43,401 nt of DNA from Actinomycetes bacterium (GCA_021777475.1 JAJYDM010000009.1:1-43401); one strand, 5' to 3'; numbered from the stretch's first letter, positions 24,250 through 33,167 are shown. Notes: generated by a model not told the origin, from the letters alone. Program-made: numbers and translations.

Positions 24250-24458
24250 ATATGACAAGATATCGTTGTGCCGCATGTGGCAACGTCACTAGATTCGACG
24301 TGACGGTGAGCAAGAAGACCAAGTCCTTTTATCACTTCAGTATTGGCGGAGACCTGCGCGTCGAGAGTGAGGAAGTGCTCGAAGAGACTGTAGATGAGGT
24401 AAGTTGCAGGTGGTGCGGCCATTCAAAATCTATCGAGGTTATTGAGGGTTTGAACTGA
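24246..24458 (+). CDS. Small two-CxxC zinc-ribbon protein
   Basis: 70 residues with two Cys pairs, YRCAACGNVTRFDV and VSCRWCGHSKSIEVI, forming a probable zinc ribbon; the middle is acidic (ESEEVLEETVDEV). Function unknown. GTG at 24246 overlaps the previous stop; ATG 24252 is an alternative start (MTRYRCAACG). The compact, patterned sequence argues for a real gene. Confidence 0.8.
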   Translation: MNMTRYRCAACGNVTRFDVTVSKKTKSFYHFSIGGDLRVESEEVLEETVDEVSCRWCGHSKSIEVIEGLN

Positions 24459-24786
24459 GCATTCACAAGCATGAACTTAGTGAGGTAATTTCATCCGCAG
24501 TGGAGCCGTGAGTTAAAAGTCGCATTTCGAAACGGCTTTGAAAAGTGGCAAATAAATCCGGTGTCAGCTGTGTTTTTAGGCCGCAGGCTTGGAGGTACCT
24601 GGCCTTGAGAAGGGTATTTCGGTTTCGTTGTGGCGGGTTCGGGCTCAGTGGAATTTTAGTTTTGCCTTTTCAGTTTGGAGGCACGGTCGTGCTGATCCTT
24701 CACGGTAATACCAGGGTGCAGCAATTAGAAGATGGGTTGGGTCTAAAGTTGCTTGACAATCAAGTTCAAGTTCTCGGGGTATTTTA
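24459..24786 (+). other. Gap between the zinc-ribbon and DUF4031 genes
   Basis: 328 bp. One open frame (24545-24787, GTG start, 80 codons) ends in TAATG over the DUF4031 start, but its product has no recognisable character. A short hairpin (CTTGA-CAA-TCAAG) and a TTGACA lie just before the DUF4031 gene. Confidence 0.4.
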
Positions 24787-25035
24787 ATGATCCTGGTCGA
24801 TCAGGCCATTTGGCCTCATAGGGGAAAGAGATGGGCGCATTTGGTCTCTGATGAATCCTATGAGGAACTCCATAACTTTGCGGAGAATTTGGGATTGGTG
24901 AGAAGCATGTTTCAGAAGGACCATTACGACGTGCATCATGATTTGCGGGCGCGCGCAATTGCCATGGGGGCGACACCGGTTGATTTCAGGGTGCTGGCCC
25001 GGGCACTTAGAAATGCCGGCCTGAGATGTCGCTGA
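24787..25035 (+). CDS. DUF4031 family protein
   Basis: 82 residues: MILVDQAIWPHRGKRWAHLV, SDESYEELHNFAENLGL, FQKDHYDVHHDLRARAIAMG, TPVDFRVLARALR. The W-H-L...D...EEL..FA..LG...HYD pattern is that of DUF4031, a small family common in Actinobacteria and Proteobacteria with no known function. The conserved Asp/His residues could bind a metal. ATG start, weak ribosome site. Confidence 0.85.
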   Translation: MILVDQAIWPHRGKRWAHLVSDESYEELHNFAENLGLVRSMFQKDHYDVHHDLRARAIAMGATPVDFRVLARALRNAGLRCR

Positions 25036-25226
25036 CGCGAATGCCAAGTTATATCCAGCATCAATTTGAATTTGGGGTGCACAGAAGTTTTCCAACATCA
25101 CAGGCCTTGTGTCACAAATCAGGGACTTTGGAATTAGTCGGGAGCTTTTGGGCGGTTAGTGGTTGGTTAACTGGGGGAGTTAGTTTTAGGCTGATGCAAA
25201 AGTGTTTCAGGTGACCTGGAGAATTG

Positions 25227-26387
25227 ATGGTCAAGCATCTTTTAGTTACAAATGACTTTCCACCAAAGGTAGGTGGGATTCAAAACTACCTGTATGAATT
25301 ATGGCGGCGGCTTGACCCGCAGAGCTTTGTCGTTGTTACAACGCCACATCCCAATGCGGATGCCTTTGATGCTCAACAGGATTTTGAGATAATTCGCCTC
25401 CCTCGAAAAGTGTTCCTGCCGACTTCCTCTCTGGCGCGGAAAATTCGTGAGGTTGCCGAAGAATATGGCGTCTCCTTTATTGTCTGGGATCCCGCACTTC
25501 CTGTGGGCATACTGGCGCCCAAGGTGGGTATTCCGTACGGGGTAATACTCCATGGCGCAGAACTGACCGTGCCAGCCAGGTTGCCGATTCTCTCCGGTTG
25601 GATGGTAAGAGTTTTATCTAAGGCAAGATTTGTCATTGCCGCCGGACAATATCCGCGAGGAGAAGTGGAGCGTCTTTTTGCGCGGGCAAACAGTGATCTG
25701 CCTGAGGTGTTTGAGATTCCTCCGGGTGTAGATCCGGTTCGCTTCGAGCCATTGAGTTCTGAGATCCGCAAAAAATACAGAAAGTCCATTGGCATCAGCG
25801 ACGAAGACTTTCTTGTGTCATCTGTTTCGAGACTCGTCCCAAGAAAAGGTATGGATGCGCTTATTGGTGCGGTGAGTCTACTCCAGGATGCCCATCCCGA
25901 GTTGAAGGTCGTCATTGCCGGAGCAGGACGCGATGAGGGGCGCCTTCGGCGTCTCGTTAGGAGACACCGCGCATCAGTGCAGCTGTTTGGAAGAGTTACA
26001 GAAGATGAATTGCCATATCTTTTGGGAGCAAGCGATGCTTTTGCGGTTTTATGCCGCAGCCGATGGGTTGGATTGGAGCAGGAGGGGTTCGGTATTGTGT
26101 TCTTGGAGGCGAGCTCTTGCGGGGTTCCCGTTATTGCAGGCTATTCTGGGGGTTCAACCGAAGCCGTGACTCACGAGCAGACTGGATTCGTTGTCTACCA
26201 GCCGAAGTCTCCGCGCAAGGCAGCTGAGGCTATTTCAATGTTGATCAGCAACGACCAACTTCGAGAGCAGATGGGAGCAAATGGCAGGCGCAGGGCCTTG
26301 GATGATTTTTCGTATAATCATCTCAGTGAGAAGCTAAGCAAGTGTCTGGCGTCGATCAACTGGGATATAACCGATTCAAATTCCTGA
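25227..26387 (+). CDS. GT4 glycosyltransferase, PimB-type mannosyltransferase
   Basis: 386 residues. GT-B fold: N-terminal GGIQNYLYELWRRL acceptor loop, ILHGAELTVPARLP, IPPGVDPVRF, VSRLVPRKGMDALI (sugar-nucleotide site) and EGFGIVFLEASSCG (the EX7E motif). Closest by pattern to PimB' (Rv2188c), which puts the second mannose on phosphatidylinositol mannoside using GDP-mannose. The adjoining SRPBCC gene and nearby trpD repeat the mycobacterial order, which supports the call. ATG 25227 after GGAG at 25218-25221 is preferred over TTG 25224. The acceptor in this organism is unproven. Confidence 0.88.
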   Translation: MVKHLLVTNDFPPKVGGIQNYLYELWRRLDPQSFVVVTTPHPNADAFDAQQDFEIIRLPRKVFLPTSSLARKIREVAEEYGVSFIVWDPALPVGILAPKVGIPYGVILHGAELTVPARLPILSGWMVRVLSKARFVIAAGQYPRGEVERLFARANSDLPEVFEIPPGVDPVRFEPLSSEIRKKYRKSIGISDEDFLVSSVSRLVPRKGMDALIGAVSLLQDAHPELKVVIAGAGRDEGRLRRLVRRHRASVQLFGRVTEDELPYLLGASDAFAVLCRSRWVGLEQEGFGIVFLEASSCGVPVIAGYSGGSTEAVTHEQTGFVVYQPKSPRKAAEAISMLISNDQLREQMGANGRRRALDDFSYNHLSEKLSKCLASINWDITDSNS

Positions 26388-26422
26388 CAGGTGTCGGCCG
26401 TGTGTAGGGTAATCTGCTTAAT

Positions 26423-26448
26423 GTTTCCGGATTTGCACTACCGGAAAC
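26423..26448 (+). other. Leader hairpin before the SRPBCC gene
   Basis: GTTTCCGG (26423-26430) and CCGGAAAC (26441-26448) form an 8-bp stem with a 10-nt loop. GGAG at 26450-26453, a possible ribosome site for TTG 26464, begins two bases after the stem, so folding may affect initiation. It could equally be an operator or a terminator of the glycosyltransferase gene. Confidence 0.55.
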
Positions 26449-26463
26449 GGAGTAAATTTAGTT

Positions 26464-26955
26464 TTGTCTGAGGCAGAAGGGACTCGAGCTGTGGAAAATG
26501 CTCGTGAGAAGATGGTAATTGGAGCCACTCCAGACCAATGCTATGCGGTTGCGGCCTCCTTTGAGGAGTACCCTGCCTGGGCTCAGGACATCAAAGAAGT
26601 GGTAATCGTCGCTCGTGACAGCAAAGGCCGCCCGGTCGCAGTCACCTTTCGGGCCGGGGCGTTCGGCCGCACAACTTCATATACGCTCAGATACGACTAC
26701 TCTGAGGCGCCAAAGGTTCTTTCGTGGGTTCAAATTGGCGGTGACATAACCTCAAAGCTCGATGGGAGCTATGTTTTTGAATCAGACGATTTGAACCAAA
26801 CCCAAGTCACTTACGAATTGACAGTTGAGTTGGCCGTCCCAATTCCGGGATTTGTCAAGCGCCGCGCGGAGGTTCGCATCGTTCATGCCGCCTTGAGAGA
26901 CTTGAAGGAAAGGGTTGAGTCGGTGATGGGGGCGAAGTCTGCTGTTCCAAAATAG
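26464..26955 (+). CDS. SRPBCC / polyketide-cyclase-like lipid-binding protein
   Basis: 163 residues of the START/SRPBCC fold: IGATPDQCYAVAASFEEYPAW and DIKEVVIVARDSKGRPVAVT, SYVFESDDLNQTQVTYELTV, VRIVHAALRDLKERVESVM. Such proteins bind hydrophobic ligands in a helix-grip cavity. M. tuberculosis Rv2185c (TB16.3) occupies the same place near pimB', so a lipid-related role with the mannosyltransferase is possible. TTG start at 26464; GTG 26491 is an alternative. Confidence 0.85.
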   Translation: MSEAEGTRAVENAREKMVIGATPDQCYAVAASFEEYPAWAQDIKEVVIVARDSKGRPVAVTFRAGAFGRTTSYTLRYDYSEAPKVLSWVQIGGDITSKLDGSYVFESDDLNQTQVTYELTVELAVPIPGFVKRRAEVRIVHAALRDLKERVESVMGAKSAVPK

Positions 26956-27707
26956 GCAGCCTCTTTGTTGTTAAGTATCTCCTGGTGAGATTTAGGCTCA
27001 ATAAGCTCAAGTTTCGCCTTCCCAAGGGCTGTGTGATTTGTTAAGTCGGGGTATTTCCGATATATCTGGTGAAAGTCCTCCGACTCGCGATCTTCAATTT
27101 ACGATGGACATCAATCATGCTTGAGATCAATTATCGGTAGAGTTGGACCGGCTCTGGCGATCGGCAGGGTTTGACAGAACAGCACAATTCGTGTCCCAGT
27201 GTGGGTGCCACATCGTTTGGTCGATACTGAATCGTCTTCGGCATTTCTCAACTTGCCAGCGAGGTCGGCTGCGTTTGGATCGACTGGGCTGACGGCTCTG
27301 CTTTTGTGGGATAGAGGCGATGGCGGAGGCGAGCTAGCTTCCGGCCCGGTTTGGATTATATGAGAGGGCACTACGCCATTCTGGGCGTGGGGGTCCCCAG
27401 CCTGTGCACTGAAAACTTTATAGTCAAGCGACTGGCCCGGGATGCACGCTTCTACCCAACGCCGGAAATAGCAAACCGGGTCTCAACAGCGGACCTGGGA
27501 AAGTCGGTGCTACCCGGCGGGATTTCAATAGTCAATGCCGAGGTGCTACCCAAGCGTGGGAGCACTTTTCGAGTCTTGTCGACCCGGTTGGGTGATGGTG
27601 CAGTAAGCAATTTTGGCGGGCAGTCTAAGTGAGTTCGCTGGTTCGGTTGGAGCAACTTATATTTGGGATTAAGGTGATCGCCAACTCGGGTGTACTATGG
27701 TAATGTC
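26956..27707. other. Gene-empty stretch before the aminotransferase
   Basis: About 750 bp. The longest frames (27111-27371 minus, 27351-27632 plus) give products without family features or ribosome sites. The motif GGTGCTACCC occurs twice around 27510-27550. A weak -10-like TACTAT (27692-27697) precedes the aminotransferase start. Otherwise nothing recognisable. Confidence 0.5.
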
Positions 27708-28925
27708 ATGGAATTTCGACGAATAACTGGGCTACCTCCCTACGTCTTTGGGGTGATTGATTCACTTAAGGCGCAGGAAAGAAGAGGTGGAAAAGACGTA
27801 ATTGACCTCGGATTTGGGAACCCCGACATTCCCTCCCCAGAGATAGCCGTCGAGAAGCTTGCTGAAGCGGCAAGAAATCCACGTAACCATCGCTATTCCT
27901 CGAGCAAAGGTTTGCCAAATCTGCGTAAAGCCGTTGCTGATATGTATATGCGAAAATTCGGTGTCGAGTTGGATCCCGAGACCGAAGTCGTCTCGACCAT
28001 AGGGGCTAAAGAGGGTTTTTCGCACTTGATGTGGGTGTTGGTTGGGCCAGGAGATGTAGCGCTCGTTCCATCTCCTTCTTATCCAATACATATTTGGGGG
28101 CCGTTGTTTGCAGGTGCAGAGGTGAGACAGGTCCGACTCGGTCCGGTGGCGAGGACCGAAGCTGTTGGGGAGGCACCTAGAAGAGGTAATCCGGAAGAGT
28201 TCTTGTCGAACCTGGTTGAGGCCTTTGAGTCATCATGGCCAAGGCCACGGGTGATCGTCATTTCATTTCCCCACAATCCCACTACGACTAGTGTTGACTT
28301 GGACTGGATGACCAAGATTGTTGAGTTTGCACGCGAGCGCGAGGTCATTGTCGTGCATGACTTTGCATATTCGGATACAGCCTTTGATGGGTACAGGCCT
28401 CCTTCGGTGTTACAGGTGCCTGGGGCCAAAGAAGTCGCGGTAGAGCTTTATACCCTGACAAAGTCTTACTCGATGGCCGGGTGGCGGTCTGCGTTTATGG
28501 TAGGGAACAAAGATGTCGTTGGGGCGCTCATTAAGCTGAAGAGCTACCTCGACTATGGCACTTTCCAGCCGATTCAGATTGCTGCAACTGTCACATTGAA
28601 TGAAGCTGACTCCTATCCTCCTTTAGTAAACGCGATATATCAGTCGCGAAGGGACGTTCTTTGTGAAGGTCTCAACCGTATCGGATGGCAAATCGAGAAG
28701 CCACGGGGCACGATGTTTGTCTGGGGCGAGATTCCGGAGCCATACCAGGATATGACGTCCCTTGAATTTGCGAAGTTCTTGGTTTCCGAGGCCCAAGTCG
28801 CTGTTTCTCCAGGCGTTGGTTTTGGGCCGGGTGGAGAAGGATTTATTCGCTTTGCACTGATAGAGAACGAGCAAAGAATTCATCAGGCTGTTCGAAACCT
28901 GAAGCGGGCACTTCCAAAACTTTGA
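27708..28925 (+). CDS. alaC: Pyridoxal-phosphate aminotransferase, AlaC type (glutamate-pyruvate)
   Basis: 405 residues, fold type I. The sequence tracks E. coli AlaC closely: FRRITGLPPYVFGVIDSLK, VIDLGFGNPDIPSP, HRYSSSKGLPNLRKAVA, TIGAKEGFSHLM, PSPSYPIHIWGPLFAGAEV, SFPHNPTTTSVDL, VVHDFAYSDTAFDGY, the PLP lysine in LYTLTKSYSMAGWR, KSYLDYGTFQPIQIAA and VSPGVGFGPGGEGFIRFAL. It probably makes alanine from pyruvate and glutamate. ATG 27708 starts where AlaC proteins start; GTG 27690 would add six residues. No ribosome site is visible, so a leaderless message is possible. Confidence 0.93.
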   Translation: MEFRRITGLPPYVFGVIDSLKAQERRGGKDVIDLGFGNPDIPSPEIAVEKLAEAARNPRNHRYSSSKGLPNLRKAVADMYMRKFGVELDPETEVVSTIGAKEGFSHLMWVLVGPGDVALVPSPSYPIHIWGPLFAGAEVRQVRLGPVARTEAVGEAPRRGNPEEFLSNLVEAFESSWPRPRVIVISFPHNPTTTSVDLDWMTKIVEFAREREVIVVHDFAYSDTAFDGYRPPSVLQVPGAKEVAVELYTLTKSYSMAGWRSAFMVGNKDVVGALIKLKSYLDYGTFQPIQIAATVTLNEADSYPPLVNAIYQSRRDVLCEGLNRIGWQIEKPRGTMFVWGEIPEPYQDMTSLEFAKFLVSEAQVAVSPGVGFGPGGEGFIRFALIENEQRIHQAVRNLKRALPKL

Positions 28926-30056
28926 AGCCGTTATTACATTCCGTTTTGGCCTTCTGATGCCTTAATCACCTCTTCATGGATTTATTCGGGGTTCCTCAGA
29001 TTTGGTGGCTCATGCCCAAAGTCTGAGGGTGGTTGACGCCTTATCGGGGCACTGTGCTATACCCGGATGGGCTTTGCCTGCGGTGTGTTTCTCTACGTCC
29101 TGCGACCGTAACTCCCGTGGCAGAATGTTGGGCGATGCGTTTTTGTCCACATTAATTTTGTGGCTACCGGGCGATCGCTTTCTGAAATAGGACTGGGACT
29201 TGCCTAGTGTTACCCAGTTGAGTCCTTATATTTGGTCTCTTCCAAACTTGGTTGGCGGTGCAAACGATGCTGGCGGATGTTCATCAACTGACCTTATCCT
29301 CTGGATTCGACCCGCTTGTGGCTTTGCCACGTTCACTTTCGACTTCACGGATGAATTTCCGAGGTTTGCGGGCTAGTTTGACTAAGAGAAAGCTTCGTGG
29401 ATTCGAGAGCGGCGTCCTGGACAACCGTTAAGGTGTCGAAGGTTGAGGCGACACATCGTGGCATATTCTCGGTGAGTTGGCTCGTCGTGGATCAGGTTGG
29501 ACAAATGGGTGCTTTCTACTTTCTGGGACAGGCCGCGTTTACATGGCTGTGTTTGGCTCGCCCTTTTCGACAGAATCGGCGAGAAAAGCTCGATATCACA
29601 TTCGCCATGTCCCGAATGAACTCAGATCGAGCCCAAATCGGGAGATCTTTTGGTAGCCGATGGAGCGTGTTACCGGGGTAGATCGGGGCGGAATGGTATC
29701 GCCCGAGGGCATTTGGGTGGAGATCGGAGCCAAGGCAGGTCGTACTCTAAATGGTGGTGGCTTCCTTTCGCCAGGCTCTGGAGGTGGAATTGAAGGCATG
29801 GAAATCTCTGCTTTGGAGTGCCATCTTTTCTGCCGGGTTTACGGCATGCGTTAGCGGTTAAAGCCAAGCGTCTCCTTGGCTTGTAACACCCAAATGTGAC
29901 CGTTTGGTGTAGCGCTTTGGCAGGACAAACACGAGGTAGGGTGTCGTTGGTGATGGACAATTTCGCCATTTGATTTCAAGATCAGTGGCCAGGTTGTTAA
30001 CCGAACTGCGTTTATTTTGAAACTTGGCTGAAACATTGGCGTTATAGGATCACATC
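28926..30056. other. Gene-empty stretch of 1.1 kb
   Basis: No frame of convincing quality on either strand; the longest (29397-29681, 29670-29969 minus) are short, overlap each other on opposite strands and lack family features. No tRNA, riboswitch or inverted terminal repeat was recognised. Candidates: a decayed gene, a long regulatory region for the ACT protein, or an unknown RNA. Confidence 0.5.
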
Positions 30057-30695
30057 GTGGCCCGATATGTGCTGAGAATATGGTTAGATGATCGTCCGGG
30101 TGCCCTGGGATCCGTTGCGTCCAGAATTGGTTCGGTCAAAGGCGACTTGGTTGGAATTGAGATATTGGAGCGAGGTGGAGGCAGAGTTATCGATGAAATC
30201 ATGGTCGATTTGCCGAACGACGAGTTAGTCGACCTCATGGTGAGGGAAGTTCAGGAAGTTGACGGGGTCGATGTCGAGAATGTGAGTTTGGAGTCAAATC
30301 CCGACCGGGATTCCCGCCTGGACCCGATCTTGACAGCTGCTGCGATTATGGAAACAGGAAGCCATCCAGAGTTCTTTGATGAGTTGATGTCCCGCCTGAG
30401 TTTCGACTACACGACGCTTTGGGTTGTGGCATTTGATATCAGAGGAAATTCGGTCATTGCGGCAACTGGCACGGCGCCAAATAGAGGATGGGTAGAAGCA
30501 TTTCTCAAAGGTGTGATGGTCGAGTCTGCCGAGGAGCATAACGATCCTTCTGATATTGCCTTAGTGGTGTTGCACCGATCGAGGGTAGCGGTTCTCCTGG
30601 GAAGACCTGAACGTCCTTTTCGTGACTTGGAGCGGTCTCAGCTGGAGGCTATTGCCAGAATCGGCGATGTGAAACTGGCATCATTTCGCGTTTAG
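30057..30695 (+). CDS. ACT-domain protein
   Basis: 212 residues. The N-terminal 75 are a clear ACT domain: RYVLRIWLDDRPGALGSVASRIGSV, GDLVGIEILERGGGRVIDEIMVDL, the amino-acid-sensing fold. The remaining 130 residues (FDYTTLWVVAFDIRGNSVIAATG, LVVLHRSRVAVLLGRPERPFRDLERSQLEAIARI) look like a GAF-type ligand domain. Actinobacteria have stand-alone proteins of this ACT+C-terminal type with unknown targets. GTG start at 30057, nine bases after TATAGG. Its 3' end overlaps the convergent glycerol kinase gene by 15 bp. Confidence 0.85.
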   Translation: MARYVLRIWLDDRPGALGSVASRIGSVKGDLVGIEILERGGGRVIDEIMVDLPNDELVDLMVREVQEVDGVDVENVSLESNPDRDSRLDPILTAAAIMETGSHPEFFDELMSRLSFDYTTLWVVAFDIRGNSVIAATGTAPNRGWVEAFLKGVMVESAEEHNDPSDIALVVLHRSRVAVLLGRPERPFRDLERSQLEAIARIGDVKLASFRV

Positions 30696-32150
30696 TCCGA
30701 GTTTGTTCAGATAGGCGTTCCAACGCTTTTCCCTTGACTTTGCGCTGATTCTATTTGCAGAGGGATCGAATGTCTTGCGGGCACTATAGCTGGTGCGAAG
30801 GCTCTCAGGTTGAATATCTCCCATGCCCACCGCTGACATCATCGCCGCGCCAAACGCCGTTGACTCGGCCAGATCAGAGGCATGGCAATCTAAATTGGTC
30901 TGATCCGCAATCAGCTGGCAAAGGAAATCAAGGTTCGAAAGACCTCCATCTAACTTCAACGAACTGATTTGGCTGCCCAGCTGGTGGCCGATCTCTTCGG
31001 ATATTTTGGCTATTTGGAGCGCAATCGATTCGAAAGCCGCCCTGGCAATTTGGCCTTTTGAACTCGAAGAATCAAGCCCGGCCAGAACTGCCGGGGTATC
31101 TTTGCTCCACCACGGTGATCCAGTTCCGAGGAAAAATGGAAGGATTGTCACCTGCTCTGACGTGCGGACGGATCTTGCCAACTCTTGGAGTGATTCGTTA
31201 TTGGAAGCAATGCCAATGACTTCAATGAGCCAATCTAAGAGGGAGGCAGTTGTGAAGATCGAGCCTTCAAGGCAAAAAGTGTTTTCAGCTCCGCTCAGGT
31301 TCCAGGCAATTGAGGTGATTAGACCGGTTTGTGGTCCGAGTCTCTTGGTGCCGGAGTTGGTGAGAAGGAATGTCCCGGTTCCCATGGTTGCTTTAGTGTC
31401 ACCGATGGCTGTACAGCCTTGGCCGAAAAGAGAGGCCTGTTGGTCTCCGAGGACCGCATGAATCGGCACTCCTAGCCAAGGCTGCAAGCTGGGATGAGTG
31501 ATTTCACCGAACATGGCATTCGATGGCAGTGGTATAGGCAGTAGGTCCAGAGGAACGCCAAAAAGGTCACCGAGTTGCTCGTCATATTCGTTGGAACTGA
31601 TATTTAGAAGAGAGGTTCGAGAGGCGTTAGTTAGGTCAGTAAGTGACTGTTCGTTGGAAGTGAGATTTGCCAGGAGCCAGCTGTCCACGGTTCCTAACTG
31701 GATCCCATTTCGCGAGGATATTCCAAGTTCTGAGACCAGGTGGGCATATTTTGTGGCAGAAAAGTATGGTTCGAGCGTCAGCCCCGTTGTCCGTCTGATT
31801 AGGTCTTCGTTCCCGGCGAGTATTAATTCTTCACAGAGTGATGCACCTCGTCGATCCTGCCAAGATATTGCCATTGCCAACGGTTTAAGTGTTTGGTTTT
31901 CCCATGCAACGACGGTCTCACGCTGGTTGGCGATTCCGATCGACCGTGGGGTCTCGTCAAGAGCTCCGGCAAGGTCATGTAATACCTCGATAGAGTGCGT
32001 TGCAATTTCGTTTGGATCCTGTTCCACCCGCCCTTGGCCCGGATGCATGGTGGTGAGATCTCGTGACGAGGTGGCCAGTATGGTGCCGTCAACCTCAAAG
32101 GCGATGGCTCTAACTGATGTTGTGCCTATGTCAAGTCCGACGTAGCTCAT
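30681..32150 (-). CDS. glpK: Glycerol kinase (FGGY family)
   Basis: 489 residues. Phosphorylates glycerol to glycerol-3-phosphate. Substrate residues of GlpK are all present: Arg77-Glu78 in NQRETVVAW, the Trp of ISWQDRR, the Tyr of EPYFSATK, and Asp-Gln in GDQQASLFGQ; nucleotide motifs GLDIGTTSVRAIAFE, MGTGTFLLTNSGTK and LKLDGGLSNLDFLCQLIADQ are intact. No GlpF or GlpD gene is adjacent. Its stop lies inside the end of the ACT gene. Its divergence from the second kinase at 17207-18679 makes it the likelier true glycerol kinase. Confidence 0.9.
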   Translation of the reverse strand: MSYVGLDIGTTSVRAIAFEVDGTILATSSRDLTTMHPGQGRVEQDPNEIATHSIEVLHDLAGALDETPRSIGIANQRETVVAWENQTLKPLAMAISWQDRRGASLCEELILAGNEDLIRRTTGLTLEPYFSATKYAHLVSELGISSRNGIQLGTVDSWLLANLTSNEQSLTDLTNASRTSLLNISSNEYDEQLGDLFGVPLDLLPIPLPSNAMFGEITHPSLQPWLGVPIHAVLGDQQASLFGQGCTAIGDTKATMGTGTFLLTNSGTKRLGPQTGLITSIAWNLSGAENTFCLEGSIFTTASLLDWLIEVIGIASNNESLQELARSVRTSEQVTILPFFLGTGSPWWSKDTPAVLAGLDSSSSKGQIARAAFESIALQIAKISEEIGHQLGSQISSLKLDGGLSNLDFLCQLIADQTNLDCHASDLAESTAFGAAMMSAVGMGDIQPESLRTSYSARKTFDPSANRISAKSREKRWNAYLNKLGLNAK

Positions 32151-32185
32151 GGTCTAGAAAATTAGTAGACTTGTCGACGGGAGTC

Positions 32186-33103
32186 TCACAATTTCGGTAA
32201 ATTCATGGCCCGGTTGAAATCCTGCCAGGTTCTGACCAAGCCTTGATCAATGTCAACATTGAAATTGACTCCTAGGGACCGTGCGAGCGAGTTGTCAACT
32301 TTGACACCGCGCATTTCTCCAGCTGGTGCATCGACTCGGTCAAATGGAATCTCTATTCCGGTGGCAATGGATGTCTTTTGAATCAAGGTATTCACGGTGA
32401 CTGAGGTGCCCGAACCGATAATGACCGGACCTTGAAAATCAGTCTTTGCCAAGTCCACAAATGCTCTGACTACGTCTTTCACGTAGACGTAGTCGCGGTA
32501 CTGCTCTCCGTCGCCGTACACTGAAAAATGGGATGTCCCAAGAGCTGTGCGCATGAGTCTTGGAATGATGGAGTCCTTCTTCGCCATCCCTTCACCGTAA
32601 ACATTTGTCAGTCTGAGCTGAGTAGCCACCACTCCGTAGCTGGCACTGTAGGCGTTGGAAAGTACTTCGGCTGCTGCCTTAGTGGAGCCATACGGTGTCA
32701 TGGGCCGAAGTGGCGTTGTCTCGGTAATCCTGTCATCCACAAAGTTGCCAACAACGGCATTTGTCGAGGCAAGGAGAATTCTGCTACTCCCCCTATCTCG
32801 TGCCAGCTCCAAAAGATTCTGTGTTCCGAGGACATTCGTGTCGAATACACCTTGCGGGTCCTTGGTTGACTGAAGTACCGACGTTCGCGCAGCCAGGTGA
32901 ATGATGGTGTCGATTCTTCTGGGAAGCTGTGACATTAGTGAGTTGCGGTCGGAAATATCTCCCACCAGGTGGCGAGTCAACGGATTTGATTCGGGTTGCA
33001 GATCGATTACGGTCACGCTCTTCGAATGTTCCAGGGCAAGCGAGGTCAGATGTGACCCGATGAATCCCGATCCTCCAGTGATTAGCAGGTGGCCTAGTTG
33101 CAT
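32186..33103 (-). CDS. NAD-dependent nucleotide-sugar epimerase/dehydratase (extended SDR)
   Basis: 305 residues. Rossmann motif LLITGGSGFIGSHLTSLALE, then VIDLQPESN, IHLAARTSV, the catalytic Tyr/Lys in YGSTKAAAEVL, and RLTNVYGEGM, with VYGDGEQYRDYVYVKDVVRA near the sugar-nucleotide site. Closest in style to UDP-glucose 4-epimerases. ATG 33103 has GGAG six bases upstream; the longer TTG start at 33121 lacks one. Divergent from the GtrA gene 72 bp away, and 35 bp upstream of the glycerol kinase on the same strand, so the two may be co-transcribed. Confidence 0.93.
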   Translation of the reverse strand: MQLGHLLITGGSGFIGSHLTSLALEHSKSVTVIDLQPESNPLTRHLVGDISDRNSLMSQLPRRIDTIIHLAARTSVLQSTKDPQGVFDTNVLGTQNLLELARDRGSSRILLASTNAVVGNFVDDRITETTPLRPMTPYGSTKAAAEVLSNAYSASYGVVATQLRLTNVYGEGMAKKDSIIPRLMRTALGTSHFSVYGDGEQYRDYVYVKDVVRAFVDLAKTDFQGPVIIGSGTSVTVNTLIQKTSIATGIEIPFDRVDAPAGEMRGVKVDNSLARSLGVNFNVDIDQGLVRTWQDFNRAMNLPKL

Positions 33104-33161
33104 CAGTCTCTCCGAGTTCAACTAAATGAGCAAGCGAACTCATCTTTTTGTCGATACGACC

Positions 33162-33167
33162 TAGACT
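33162..33167 (+). promoter_or_regulatory. -10-like element before the GtrA gene
   Basis: TAGACT eight bases before the ATG at 33176, so the transcript would be nearly leaderless. The same hexamer precedes rnpB. No good -35 is visible. Confidence 0.4.

Noticed and set aside
24545-24787. 80-codon frame ending in TAATG over the DUF4031 start
   Set aside because: The overlap is suggestive, but there is no ribosome site and the product looks random; kept only as a note on the gap.
27068-27090. GGTGAAAGTCC, reminiscent of cobalamin riboswitch or group II intron segments
   Set aside because: Only this short string fits; there is no B12 box with the GCCACTG element, no domain V, and no intron protein.
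27351-27632. 93-codon frame in the gap before the aminotransferase
   Set aside because: No ribosome site, no domain pattern, overlapped by an opposite-strand frame.
31498-32145. 215-codon frame opposite the glycerol kinase gene
   Set aside because: It lies wholly inside glpK on the other strand and shows no family features; glpK is certain.
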